Origin: Glaciozyma antarctica PI12
Lineage: Eukaryota; Basidiomycota; Microbotryomycetes; Kriegeriales; Camptobasidiaceae
Assembly (NCBI GenBank): GCA_002917775.1
Contig: KZ627160.1
Coordinates: forward strand, 222,886-286,885
Direction: 5' to 3'
Length of the DNA stretch: 64,000 bases
Shown: piece by piece, positions 1 to 9,660 of the stretch
Layout of the letters: every line of letters begins with the position of its first letter
How positions within the stretch are numbered: position 1 is the stretch's first letter
Notes under the pieces: generated by a model
The model's database searches: none
Seen by the model: the letters and a program-made list of their open reading frames with translations, nothing else
Told to the model about the DNA's origin: nothing
Program-made: the position numbers and the translations under genes

Positions 1-1090
1 AAGTTCCCAAGGCAAGAAGGGAGATGTTGCGCGGTAGGAGGGTCGCAGCTGCCGTAAAAGGCGTGTTGAAGAAGGAGAGAGTGGCGATGAGGGAGATTTG
101 TTCGAGGGTCGAGAAAAAGGTGTAAGCGAGGAGGGATAGCAGATCGGAGGGGGCGAAAGGTGGGGCGGAGGTGTCGAGGGGGAAGAGGAAGGAGAGGAAG
201 AGGAAGAGAATCGAGACCCCGAATGCGTTCTGTCGAAATGGGTTGGTTGCGCTTCGGGAAAAAACTATGGGCACTCACAAATGCACTCGTGATGAGGAAC
301 CCTCCAGGCTTATCGCTCGCAAGACCGTACCAGAGGAGGTACCAGCGAGTTGCCTCGAAGGGCAGCCGGAAGACTGCAACGAAGAGGCCGAGGCCGGAGG
401 CGGGAATACCGATGAGGGAGAATCCGACGAGGAAAGTGAAGACGATGAAGGTGAAGGAGGAGGCGGAGGAAAGTCGAGGGGGAGCGGGGATGTAGGCGGC
501 GAGGAGAGGAGGGGCGAGGATGAGGAAAGGGACCACAAAGACCTGCGTGCGTAGTCAGCTCTTCCTGCCGTAATAATTTAAAGAAAGGAACGCACCTCGA
601 GTGCCTCCCAAACCTTGGAATCCAGCAGCCTCGCCTCCCACAGCACCAGCAGCGCTCCACCAGCACTCAACGCACCGACCACCGCCACCAGCTTCCATCC
701 CTCTTCCTCTGTTTGTCGCAATGCAATTCCTCTCCCCCCGAATGTCCCCCTCGGTGTTCTCCAGCCCAACGCCGTCCCTACCATCGCCAGTGCGAGCAAC
801 TGCACGGGAGGAACAAAGACGATTGCCGCGCGATTCTGCAACGCTGCATTTGGCAGCGTCCATGCTGCGAGAGTGGAAAAGAGGAAGAGGCTGGCGAGGG
901 CGGATAGTTTGCTGTAGTTGGAGTGGTCGGAGGCTGATAAGGGGGAGGAGGAGCGGGGGTAGCTCGGGCTCGGAGAGGGCGGCTCGTCGGCGAGGAGGGC
1001 GTCGATGGAAGCTTTTAGCGTGGTGTCGTCTGGGTCGAAGGAGGTGGAGCGTCGAGGAGAGTGCGAATGCGGCGGGGTGGAAGGATTCAT
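1..1090 (-). CDS. polytopic membrane protein, 3' end beyond left edge
   Basis: Three exons can be read: 1090..596, 542..279 and 229 to the edge. They are separated by introns of 53 and 49 nt with GTGCGT and GTGAGT donors and CAG/ACAG acceptors. The ATG at 1090 opens a Pro/Ser-rich cytosolic-looking N-terminus of about 60 residues (MNPSTPPHSHSPRRS...). Then come several hydrophobic stretches, for example KLSALASLFLFSTLAAWTL, VVPFLILAPPLLAAYI and FTFIVFTFLVGFSLIGI, and further segments in exons 2 and 3. At least five or six membrane spans are visible before the sequence ends. I do not recognise the family; a small transporter-like or multi-span fungal orphan would both fit. The reading frame is clean across both junctions, so it is a real gene, but its function is unknown. 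Confidence 0.7.
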
Positions 1091-2223
1091 CCTGAAAGGG
1101 GAGGCGGCCCGGCTTGAGGAGACGACCTGCAGGGAAGCGCCGGGAGCTGGCGACAGCGCTCGGCAGTCCAGCGCGGTACGAGCAAGGGCGTTGCTGTCCT
1201 GGCGCCTTGTTTGCCGAGGTCCAGCTCACGGAGGAGGAAGGGGAAAGGCAGAGTGAGGGCGCGTCCAGCCCGAAGGTCGATCCCTGCGGCCTGCGCGTGG
1301 CGCCCGCGGACTCGCTTGGCTGGCCCGAATCCCTTTCGACGCTGTTGACCCAGACCAAGCTCAAACTGCGCCCTTCACGCCAAAAAATGCTTTCAATTCA
1401 CGGCGTTGCCTCTGCCAAAGATCAGCCTGATCTGTCCACAGGAAGAGGAGAACGCCTCTCGACAAAATCGCTCTGGCCCAGGCCGTCTTCAGCTCTCCTC
1501 AACCGCTCAAGCTGCTCAAGCTTCACCTGTTCCCTCTGCGCGCGAGCCACCCCAACAGCTCAAGCAGCCGGTCCATCCAGCGGCGCGCCTCAGGTGAGGT
1601 GACTGGGAGGAGCGGGAGCTGACGGTGGTTGTGGGGAGGAGGAGGGCGCAGCGGGCGTGTTGGGTTGGAGTCTAGGAGTGCAGACGATTCCGCTCGTCGA
1701 ATTCGCCACAAGGTCGAAGACGTGACAGTTGCTCTTTGCTGTCTCGGGCAATTCCGTCCCTCAGCGCCTGCAGAACCGCCTCGACGCAATCGGCTTGATG
1801 CGGCCAAAGCTTTCCCGCCAGCTTCGCTTCCGAGCGAGCTCCATCGTTGCCGAACAGACGAGATCCTCGAGCTCGCACCGGGCTCCTCCGAGTGTTGCCG
1901 AAGAAAGGCGCTGCAGTTCGACTGGCGCTTACGTGGGAGAATCGAAGATCTGTTGGAGAGGAGGCCAAAGCAGAGCCGGGGAGATACGCCGACCTCAGAC
2001 GAGCTAGGAGATGCTGGACGCTGCCGAGTGTAGAAGGCTTGGGCATCCTTCGTGGCGGCCTGATAGACGAGCAGTTGGTGAGACCGGGAGGATGTACGGC
2101 GACAGAGCTTGAGAGCGGAGGAGAAGAAGGAAGCCGGCGAAAGGCAAGCTCCGCGCGCTCCCTGTATCGCCGCGGATTGTTTTCATCGTCGCGCAGTCCT
2201 GCGAAGACTTAATTTCAGATGTA
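1091..2223. other. intergenic, no supported gene
   Basis: The opposing open frames here have poor codon bias and no shared splice pattern. The first part must hold the promoter of the membrane protein that starts at 1090 on the minus strand. I see nothing else to annotate. Confidence 0.5.
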
Positions 2224-3169
2224 AAGCAGTTGCTCCCCATGGAGAGCTCTTGGAAGAGACGAAGGCAGTGGGCACAAGTACGCTCTTCGGCATTAACCCC
2301 TTGACCCGCATCGAAGGTGCGTCGTGCGCGTGTGTACCGACCAAACTTGGGCTAATGCGTGCTGTCCCGCTCGCAAGGCAATCTGTCGCCGGTCTCAACG
2401 CTCTCGCGGCCGCCCAAGCTTGTCAAGCGAAGATCGCAAGCGCACCTGCTCTCAAGCGCGTCCCAAGGAAGATTATCTACCGAGGCCACGACATCTACAA
2501 CTTTTACGGTGACACGAAGGACTCCTCCGACGATCCGACGCGGTATCTCTCGGAGGTTTCACCCCTCGCATGGGTCAGGATCGGGCCTCATGCGTGCGTG
2601 CTCGACTTGATCGCCGGTAGGCATGTCAAGATCACCTCGAGCGTGCTGCGCGATACTCGTTCGTCCTCCCACTACGTCGCAATCGTTTGAAGTCGCTGAT
2701 TGGCCTTCTGATGGGGACCTACTTCGCCACTTTCTACGACGAGCCCCTCTCTGACGCTCCAGCAACCTCCACACTCCCTCGCACCTTTTTCTCGAACACG
2801 GATTTCGAGCACCTCCTCCGATCAGCCGACGAGCAAGTGACGAAGGAATACCTGCGCGACGTGTCGTACTTCCGACGAGACGCTCCATGGCGAGCGGATC
2901 CCTCGACCAGGAGGCAGCAGGAACGGATCTTGCGGATCGTAGCGAAGAAGTGGGAGACGGCGATTTCGGGGCGGTGGTTGGGGGGAAAGAAGGAGGAGAG
3001 AGTCGAGGTGGGGGAGTTGAGCGCGGGAGAGGCGAGCGTGGTGATGGTGAGGGCAAAGTTTGGGAGGGCCGAGTGGATGCGCACGGAGAAGGATGCGAGT
3101 GAGATGCGGAGCATCCGAGGTACGAGGGAGGGGAGAACGGAGGACGGGATGGAGAGCGCGGCGCAGTAG
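2224..3169 (+). CDS. doubtful hypothetical gene
   Basis: Two open stretches with good C/G-ending codon use may be exons of one gene: about 2240-2690 (containing IIYRGHDIYNFYGDTKD) and 2687-3169 (containing EHLLRSADEQVTKEYLRDV and ending ESAAQ). A plausible intron runs from GTGCGTCG near 2317 to CTCGCAAG near 2378, with GCTAAT inside, but it would switch the following exon into a different frame from the one that looks coding. The junction near 2690 is also unresolved. I recognise no domain. It could be a real small gene or two spurious frames; transcript data would be needed to fix the start and the exons. Confidence 0.3.
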
Positions 3170-3523
3170 GGTCCTCGAGTGCGCGAATGCTCGTAGGAAG
3201 GAGGATGCGATCTGTAACGCACAAGCTCACCAGTTAATCGGCCTTGCGAGTTTGCGATCCGAGAGACAGGGTTCGCTTGAGCAGGGAGAAGTCTCGGTGC
3301 GAAGCGAGTTCTGGAGGGTAGGAACGAAGTGCGAGAACGAGGTGCGAGAAAAGCGAATCCTAGGACTTAGACGAAGATGGCAGGGTAGCCCTCGAGCGAT
3401 GAGGGAGCAGGAGAAACCAGCCCTGATACTCGTCGCGACCTGAGAGACCGTATAAATTTCCACCAACTCAGCAAGCTCTCTCGCGCCAAGTCCTCCCCCC
3501 CCCTCCCAACCTCGATGCGCCCA
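3170..3523. other. intergenic spacer
   Basis: This lies between the doubtful hypothetical gene and the 3' end of the F-box pseudogene. No gene or clear signal is seen. Confidence 0.5.
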
Positions 3524-4655
3524 CTAATCCCACTCCTCGACCTCCAGCCCGACCTCGACGTGATGCAGCGTCTTGAGCGTCCCTCGCAGCTCCCTGACGA
3601 GTGACAGCAGCGGAAGCCAATCGTCGACGGGCGTGTTCGTCGAGAAGAGTTTGAGGTAGCTGATCGTGGATTCGCGCAGGCGGAGCCAGTGCGACGCGAG
3701 GGGGAGTTGGTCGACATTGGTGCTGCAGCGTGCGAGGAGGGGGAGGTGGATGGGGAGGATGAGAGGCGAGGTGGGGGAATCCGGCTCCTCGAAGTTGATC
3801 TCGAGTTTCTTCAGCGAGGAAGCGAGGTTGGCAACAAAGGGAATGCCGATTTCGATCGGTAGCGGGTCAAAGTGGCGGAATCTTGAGAGGGTAGGCGTCC
3901 ATTCAGTGAGGATGCCCCATGAGGCGTCGAGATCGTCGAACCAGGTGAGCTCGAGCGACTCGAGTTTCCGCAGACTCCGAAGCGCCTCCCTCAGTTCGCT
4001 CGTTGCGCAACTGCCGACGAAGGTCAGGTACAGGCTGACGACGTTTGGGAAGTGCCGGATGAAGGCGGCGAGCCCCGACGCGTCCACAGGTTGGTCCATC
4101 CGGCCTGGCAGGTAGATCGTGCGGAGTTGAGGGCCGAAAGAGTCAGTGCCGAAAGAGTCAGTTAAGGCTGTGGCGAAGAGGGGGCGGCGTTGGGAACGAA
4201 CATCGACGGCAACAGCGTCGACGTCGTCACTTGGAATTCTGCCTTGGTGACGTTGGGGAGGAGGGGGAGGAGTGCTGAGAGTTCGGAAAGCGCTTCCTCG
4301 AGTTGCCGTGCTGAGAGCTGGTCCGTCGCGTTCTCGAGGCACAGCAAGACCGACTTGGCGTGTTTCACGTGACGGAGAGCAACGTCGCAGCGGAACTGAC
4401 GGAGCTAGCGGATTGCGGCGATATCGAGGTGTATCACCTGAATTAGTGCCTGTCAGCGCTGCTCCTGGACGACGACCGCGGCAAGGGGACTCGCCTCTCA
4501 GAGCCGCGAGGCCACCACGGCCGCAAACTCGCGATTAACGAGCGAGAGGGACTGGAGTGTTGGGTCGGGTTGGCGCACTATGTCCTCGTTGTGAGGGTTG
4601 TTGATATCGATGCGTTGAACGATCTGAACCTCAACTCGGGAGGCAGGCGGTCCAT
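3524..4655 (-). pseudogene. decayed F-box/leucine-rich paralogue
   Basis: It aligns along its length with the plus-strand F-box gene at 5654-6933. It starts at an ATG at 4655 (MDRLPPE, matching MNRLPRE) and keeps SLSLVNREF of the F-box and a long leucine-rich part (AFIRHFPNVVSLYL, LRSLRKLESLELTWFD) down to the stop at 3524. Several lesions are visible. There is a 1-nt shift after MDRLPPE. The Trp that ends exon 1 is TGA, with a GC instead of a GT donor beside it. A TAG lies early in exon 2 (near 4405). A further frame change falls near 4180. The long C-terminal frame (272 codons) remains open. F-box proteins normally recruit substrates to SCF ubiquitin ligases; this copy should no longer do so. 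Confidence 0.75.
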
Positions 4656-5653
4656 TGCGATGGGAGGAGGGGGATCTGCGCGGGAGGAGGTCAGCTCAGG
4701 TGCTCCCTTCGAGGCGTCGTGACAGCTCCTGACAGCAGCGCAGAGTACCCAGAAGCAGGTGTTGGTTCGACCTGACTCCGGAGCAGAAGAGCCTGGCTAC
4801 TCCCCTCCGTGCTGAGCAGGTCCACCGCTGCCTACGTTGCCTCCTCGCGATCCTGTCCCGTGTCGTCCACGCCAAGGACCAGGACGGCGTGCAAGTTCAT
4901 ACCGTCCTCCCCACGAGTCCCCCAGTGTGCGGAGACCCCCCACGCAGACCAGCGCAGACCCAGCTTGCACCGGTCAATCGCCCAGACTTGGCCTCACCTT
5001 TAGACCTTCGTGTCGACGGAGGAGCTTCGCGTGGTTGTCGCAGGTGCGGCGTTGGCAGAGAGGGCTGGAGGAAATTTGAGTGGCGTCGAGCTGGAAGAAG
5101 GGCGGTTCTGAGCTCGAGGTAGGCGGGAGGAGGAAGACATCAACCCCAGAAAGAACGCGACGCGGCTCTCTTCCTTCAACACCCTCGACGACTCTATTCT
5201 CCTCCTCCACCAGTGCACCAGCTCCCAGAAGAACCGGAAGGAGTTTTCGTTGGCTCTTCGCCCAGCTCGTCAGGCTTGAATCGTGCGCGGAGGACCGCTT
5301 GCCGTGCCGAGCTTTCAGAAGGTGAGCAGAGCTCTGATGGCGCGCGCCTGGTAGAGACAGATGGGATGTATCAGGAGGACATAAGCAGAGGCAGATGTCG
5401 TGGGAACGGCGGTGGAGCGGGCGTAGCGAGAGGGAGAGGCTCAGCTGGTGGACAGCGGACGAAGAGGAGACCCGCGCAACCTGGTGCTTGGTGATGTGCT
5501 CAGCTGCTGCCACAGGCTGCGCCGAGCTTGCAGATGGAGCAGGAGACACATCTTGAAGGTGTTTGTGTGAGGAGGAGGGGATCGCACGCCAACACCCTTC
5601 TAGCACTCTTCGCTGACACTTGCTGTTGCAGATCCCCACCCAACGCCGTGAAG
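4656..5653. promoter_or_regulatory. divergent intergenic region with probable 5' UTR intron of the F-box gene
   Basis: This 1-kb spacer lies between the head-to-head F-box copies. Just before the plus-strand ATG, at about 5609-5632, is an acceptor-like string (CTTCGCTGACACTTGCTGTT followed by GCAG) of the type used by introns in this genome. It suggests a 5' UTR intron or an extra upstream exon. No other gene is supported; the 221-codon minus-strand frame at 4974-5639 has no coding character. Confidence 0.4.
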
Positions 5654-6933
5654 ATGAACCGCCTTCCTCGAGAGATCAAGATCCAGATCGTCGAGCACCT
5701 AGTCGAACCGCCCATCTGGCCCATCGCCCCTTGCCCTGCCCTTCGCGCGGTGTCTCTTGTCAACCGAGAGTTTAAGGAGCTGGCATCATGGCGCATTTGG
5801 AAGGTGAGCACCGCTTAGGGCGCTTTGCGAAGCATTACTGACGTGACTGGTTTTTAGGTGGTCGACTTCTCGAATCGGCCGGTCGATAATGTCGAGCAGT
5901 TCCTCAGCGAGATCGCCCACCGCAGGGGAGAGCGAGTCCAAGACGTTCACTTCAGTATCGAGGAGCCACTGGACGAATACGAGGAACCACGCTCTTTCGG
6001 GGACGACGACCTTCGAGATCGTCGAGACCTTGCGTTCGAGCAGATCATCCCCCTCCTCTCAAGGTCACCACTATCCACCTCTCCAACGCGAGCAACATCT
6101 TCGCTCTCCACTTCCTCCCCGACCTCACCGGCTATTCCCCTGAAGTATTGCGCGCCCTCCCCGAGGCCGGCATGCCCTTCGCCTACGGCCCCTCCTTTCC
6201 CAAACACCTCGCAACCGCGTTCGGCCCCACCCTACGCTCCCTCTTCGTAGAAGGCACCGACGAAGCACCTCTCAATACCGATGCCTTCGCCAAATTCCTC
6301 ACTAAGTTCCCGGACCTCGTTCACCTCACCTGCATCGACATCAGCGAGGCGCGGTCGGACGCTCTCCTCGACGCGATGCAGAGCCTGACGGAGCTCCGCT
6401 CGCTGGTCCTGTACCAATTCGAGCCTTTCGATCAGGACTGGCTCGACCCAGAGGGCTGGAAGGCGGAGCTCAAGAAGTTCAACTTCGACATCTCGGAGGA
6501 GCTGAGCGTCGAGGACGCCGTCCCCTTCCTCTCGACCTTCGCGCCGACTCTCGAGGAACTCACTATCGGCCTCTTCGACTTCCCGCCCCTCCAGTCCACC
6601 ACCTCCATTGTCCTCCTCCTACCCCACCTCAACGACTTCACCAGCTCCTTCTCCTGCCTCCCCGCTGCCGCCGCATGGCTGCGCTTCGCCGAAACGCCGA
6701 TGAAGTCGATCTCGCTCCTATGGACCTCGTTCGAGGACGATTGGGACCTACTCCTCACGCTCGTCAAGGGGTGGAAGGCGACGCTGAAGAAGGTCTGCAT
6801 TTATGGCCCGAGCGACCAGGAGACTTGCGATACCGTGTACGATATGCTGGCGTTCGAGCAAGTGGAGATGCTGTGTGCGGAGCAGGGAGTCGCGTTCGAG
6901 TTCCAGGAGAGCTTGAACTCGGACGAGGGATGA
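5654..6933 (+). CDS. F-box/leucine-rich protein, one apparent frameshift
   Basis: Exon 1 (5654-5803) encodes an F-box-like start (MNRLPREIKIQIVEHLVEP ... LRAVSLVNREFKELASWRIW). A 54-nt intron (5804-5857, GTGAGC...TTTTTAG) follows, then exon 2. The first 200 nt of exon 2 are open in one frame up to about 6060, and the rest, from AAG at 6061 to the TGA at 6933, in another. The second frame reads KVTTIHLSNASNIFALHFLP and continues with leucine-rich segments (LTELRSLVLYQFEPF, PTLEELTIGLFDFPP). Codon quality is high on both sides and no intron fits, so this is a 1-nt deletion or a sequencing error. The likely role is substrate choice for an SCF ubiquitin ligase. The minus-strand neighbour at 3524-4655 is its decayed paralogue. 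Confidence 0.75.
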
Positions 6934-7220
6934 GATGGGCGCGATAGAAGGACGTTCGTCTCGCAATGCACTCAGTGCGAGAACACGACTCGATGTTAAA
7001 CTCCTCGGCACAGCACTACGACAAATCCCGCTCTCTACAACTGCTCCCTCAACCCACCACCTCCAGAAAGCTCCCATCCTTCCTCCCCCGTCCTCCCAGC
7101 GACCTCCTCCTGTACTCACCCCCGATCAGCCGCCCTAGCCTCCTTCCCTCCCTCTCCCATCGCACCTTCTCCGGCTTTCGCACCTCCTCTCCACTCCCTG
7201 CGGCCTCGGAAACAAGTCCA

Positions 7221-8855
7221 TCACCACTCCGCCGCCCACGAGCTCCTGCTCCATCCGCTCGACCTATCCCCGGCGCGGGAGTAAGGATGCGGGTCAGTGG
7301 CGGAGACAACGAAGAAGGGTTCGGCAGGGCTGGCGAGAGCGAGTGGCGTAGGGCTGGAAGGACGAGCGAGGTCGGAATCGGAATCGCTGAAATCGAAAAA
7401 GGGTTTCGATTCTCGCTCGGCCTTCGCAAGCTTCGACTCCCCCTCCTTTCTCGTCGACTTCGGTGCGCAAGATGCACGGCCACCTCGGCGGCCTTCAAGC
7501 GCGTCGAGCGTGTTGCTTCGGTGATGCCGGCGTGTCCCTGACGAAGCGGAGGATACGGCGCTGGTGACGGTGTTCGTCCTCGTCCGTCCTCGCGGGCCGG
7601 GAGAGGTGCGGGGGGAAGGGATAGGCGGCATGGGGTAGGCGGCTGAAGCGGGAACGCCTTGGAATGGCTTGAAAGTGGCTCGGAGAGCGTGCGAGGAGGT
7701 GTGAAGGGAGGATTGGACGGTCCAGTCGCTTTCGCCTCGCTCGCGACGGAGAGAGCGCTGGGTGTTTTCTTCGGAGGCGGCGAGACCGAGGTCGAGAGGG
7801 TTGGTGTAGGAAAGGCGGCAGAGATCTTGCGGGAGAGAGTCGGGGGAGAGGGAGTAGGGAGGGGAGGAAGGACGGGACTCGGAGGTGGCGACGGGCGGAG
7901 ACGAGGGGCGAAGGGGTCGCTGATTTGTTGAGTGTGGTGGAGGAGAGAGTGTAATGCTTTGATCGCTAGTTGCAGTGATGTACTGAGGGGTGGGAGAGCG
8001 TCGGCGTGAGGGAGGTTGCTGGTGCGCGAGCGAGGTCGCTCGTGGCGGTATTGGACTGCGATTTCTAGAGCGGTCAGCTCATTCTTCTGCTTCGTGACAC
8101 TCCAAGACAACTCACGAGTAGCTCTGCTCCACATAATGTCCCCTAAGAAACCCTCCATCACCGTCATTCCGCTTCCGCCGCTCATGCCCCTTCGCTCGTC
8201 CCTTCGCAGCTCCGCTCTCCATCCCCAACAGCCTTGCCGCCTTCCCATTCGCAATCAAATTGACCTGCTCGACCCCAAGAACTCTCGCAGCTTTGCTCCC
8301 ACCTCCCAGGCGCGACCCATTCCCCAATCCAACGCTCCTGACCTTCTCGTCCCCACTCGCACCGCTGCTCCCCGATTTTGACCTCCCGCTATTCAACGAT
8401 CCAGGATGCAGGTGACCATCAACTTTTCCAGTCGACTTCTGCGACGGTCGCAACAGCCGAGCTTCTCGTGCTCGAGGAGAAGTCGAAAAGAAGGTCGAGA
8501 TAGGCGAGTCGCACGGTGAGATCGGAGGACTAGGGAGGTACGCCTTCTCCTTCTTCACTCCCTTGAATCCCTTTAGCCCTATCGAGAACTTGGCAACCTT
8601 CCCTCCCCATCCCGTCGTCACGAGCTCGGTCGGTCCTTGCCGGAGGTTGTCGAGGCCAGAGTTAAAGAGGGAGTAGGCAGTGCCGGAGGAGGAGATAGAG
8701 GAGAAGGAGTGAGAGGGGGATTCGGGTCGGAGGTGGGAGAGGTGAGGAGAGGGGTGGGAAGCAGGGAAGTCGTGCTGGCGGTCGGGCAGGGGTGAGCCGT
8801 GGCCGTAGTAGTACCTGCGTGAGCTGTCCAGTTCAGCCTGTCGGTACTGTGCCAT
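7221..8855 (-). CDS. Ser/Pro-rich disordered protein, unknown function
   Basis: Two exons, 8855..8116 and 8064..7221, joined across a 51-nt intron (GTGAGT donor, CTGACCGCTCTAG end), give 527 residues. The ATG at 8855 starts MAQYRQAELDSSRRYYYGHG. The protein is rich in Ser, Pro, Arg and Gly, with short SP/TP motifs (LPSPPISP) and a Lys-rich patch (IGLKGFKGVKKEKAYL), and no folded domain that I recognise. The C-terminal third holds an acidic Ser-Asp patch (FFDFSDSDSDLARPSSPTP). Such sequences are typical of phosphorylated scaffold or regulatory proteins, but that is a guess. The spliced frame, not the 401-codon frame at 7049-8254 in another register, is the coherent one. Confidence 0.7.
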
Positions 8856-9348
8856 CTTCCCTGCTGTTTTGATGTGCTGATATCGGCTGGGGGAGACTAC
8901 ATAAGGAAGAGAGTTGGAAACGCACCAAGTCGCGCACTCCTGTTCGCACTCGGCCCTCGCCCCCCTCTCCCGCCAGGCCCTGAAACAATTTAGAAATCTT
9001 CACCAAGCTTAGCAGAGCTCTCAACAAGAGACCGAGAGCCAAAACACTTGCTCCCAAGTGGGGACAAGCTGGAGCTACGCTTGACCGTCTCTCCGCCGGA
9101 ACTTCGCGCATTCAAAGATGCAACTCCGGTAAACAACCCTCCTCTCAGCGCTGCAGCTGGCCATAGCGGAGGTGAGTAACGGCGCAGAGAGGGAAGAATT
9201 ATAGCAGCTCACAGATAGCAGGTCTTCCGGACGAGCGGAAGGGAGCAGGGAGACTGGAGGAGAAGAAGGCCGTGGAGAGCGCGCTCAGAGGAAGGAGCAG
9301 CAGAAGGCCCCGAAGAGTCGCTCTCTTTAGCTTTTATTCTAGCTGCAG
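8856..9348. other. intergenic, upstream region of the Ser/Pro-rich gene
   Basis: The spacer separates the start of the minus-strand gene at 8855 from the tandem repeat at 9349, so it holds that gene's promoter. No gene is seen. Confidence 0.4.
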
Positions 9349-9660
9349 GAAAATTACGACCTACGCTGACCCCAGCGCATAAAGGGAAGGAGAAACACGC
9401 CTCCGCGGGGTTGAGTCATTGTTCGTCTCTGACTCCCTCGGGCTTTGGAGAGACGCCCACCTCCAACGCTGTTGCAGCTGGAACTTGAATTCCGTTTCCG
9501 GAAAATCACAACCGCTGCTGCCCAACCCCACAAAGGGAAGGGGGAAAACACCTCCGACTGCGCGGAGTCACTGGGAGGGATTCTCTCGCTCGGGCTTTGG
9601 AGAGACGCTCACCTCCAACGCTGGGCTAGCTTGCGCTGGAAATCTCATTTCCGTTACTCG
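9349..9660 (+). repeat. imperfect tandem duplication, about 152 nt, upstream of the Ala-rich gene
   Basis: Unit A (about 9349-9500) and unit B (about 9501-9660) share GAAAATYACRACC at the start, a CAAAGGGAAGG-like block, CTCCG-CGCGGAGT-CA, and the long core CTCGGGCTTTGGAGAGACGC-CACCTCCAACGCTG, ending with TTCCGTT. They differ by many substitutions and small gaps, so the duplication is not recent. It sits 240-550 nt before the ATG of the secreted Ala-rich protein and is probably part of its promoter. Confidence 0.7.

Noticed and set aside
7049-8254. 401-codon minus-strand frame
   Set aside because: It uses the wrong register after the intron at 8065-8115; the spliced frame ending at 7221 has the better codon pattern.
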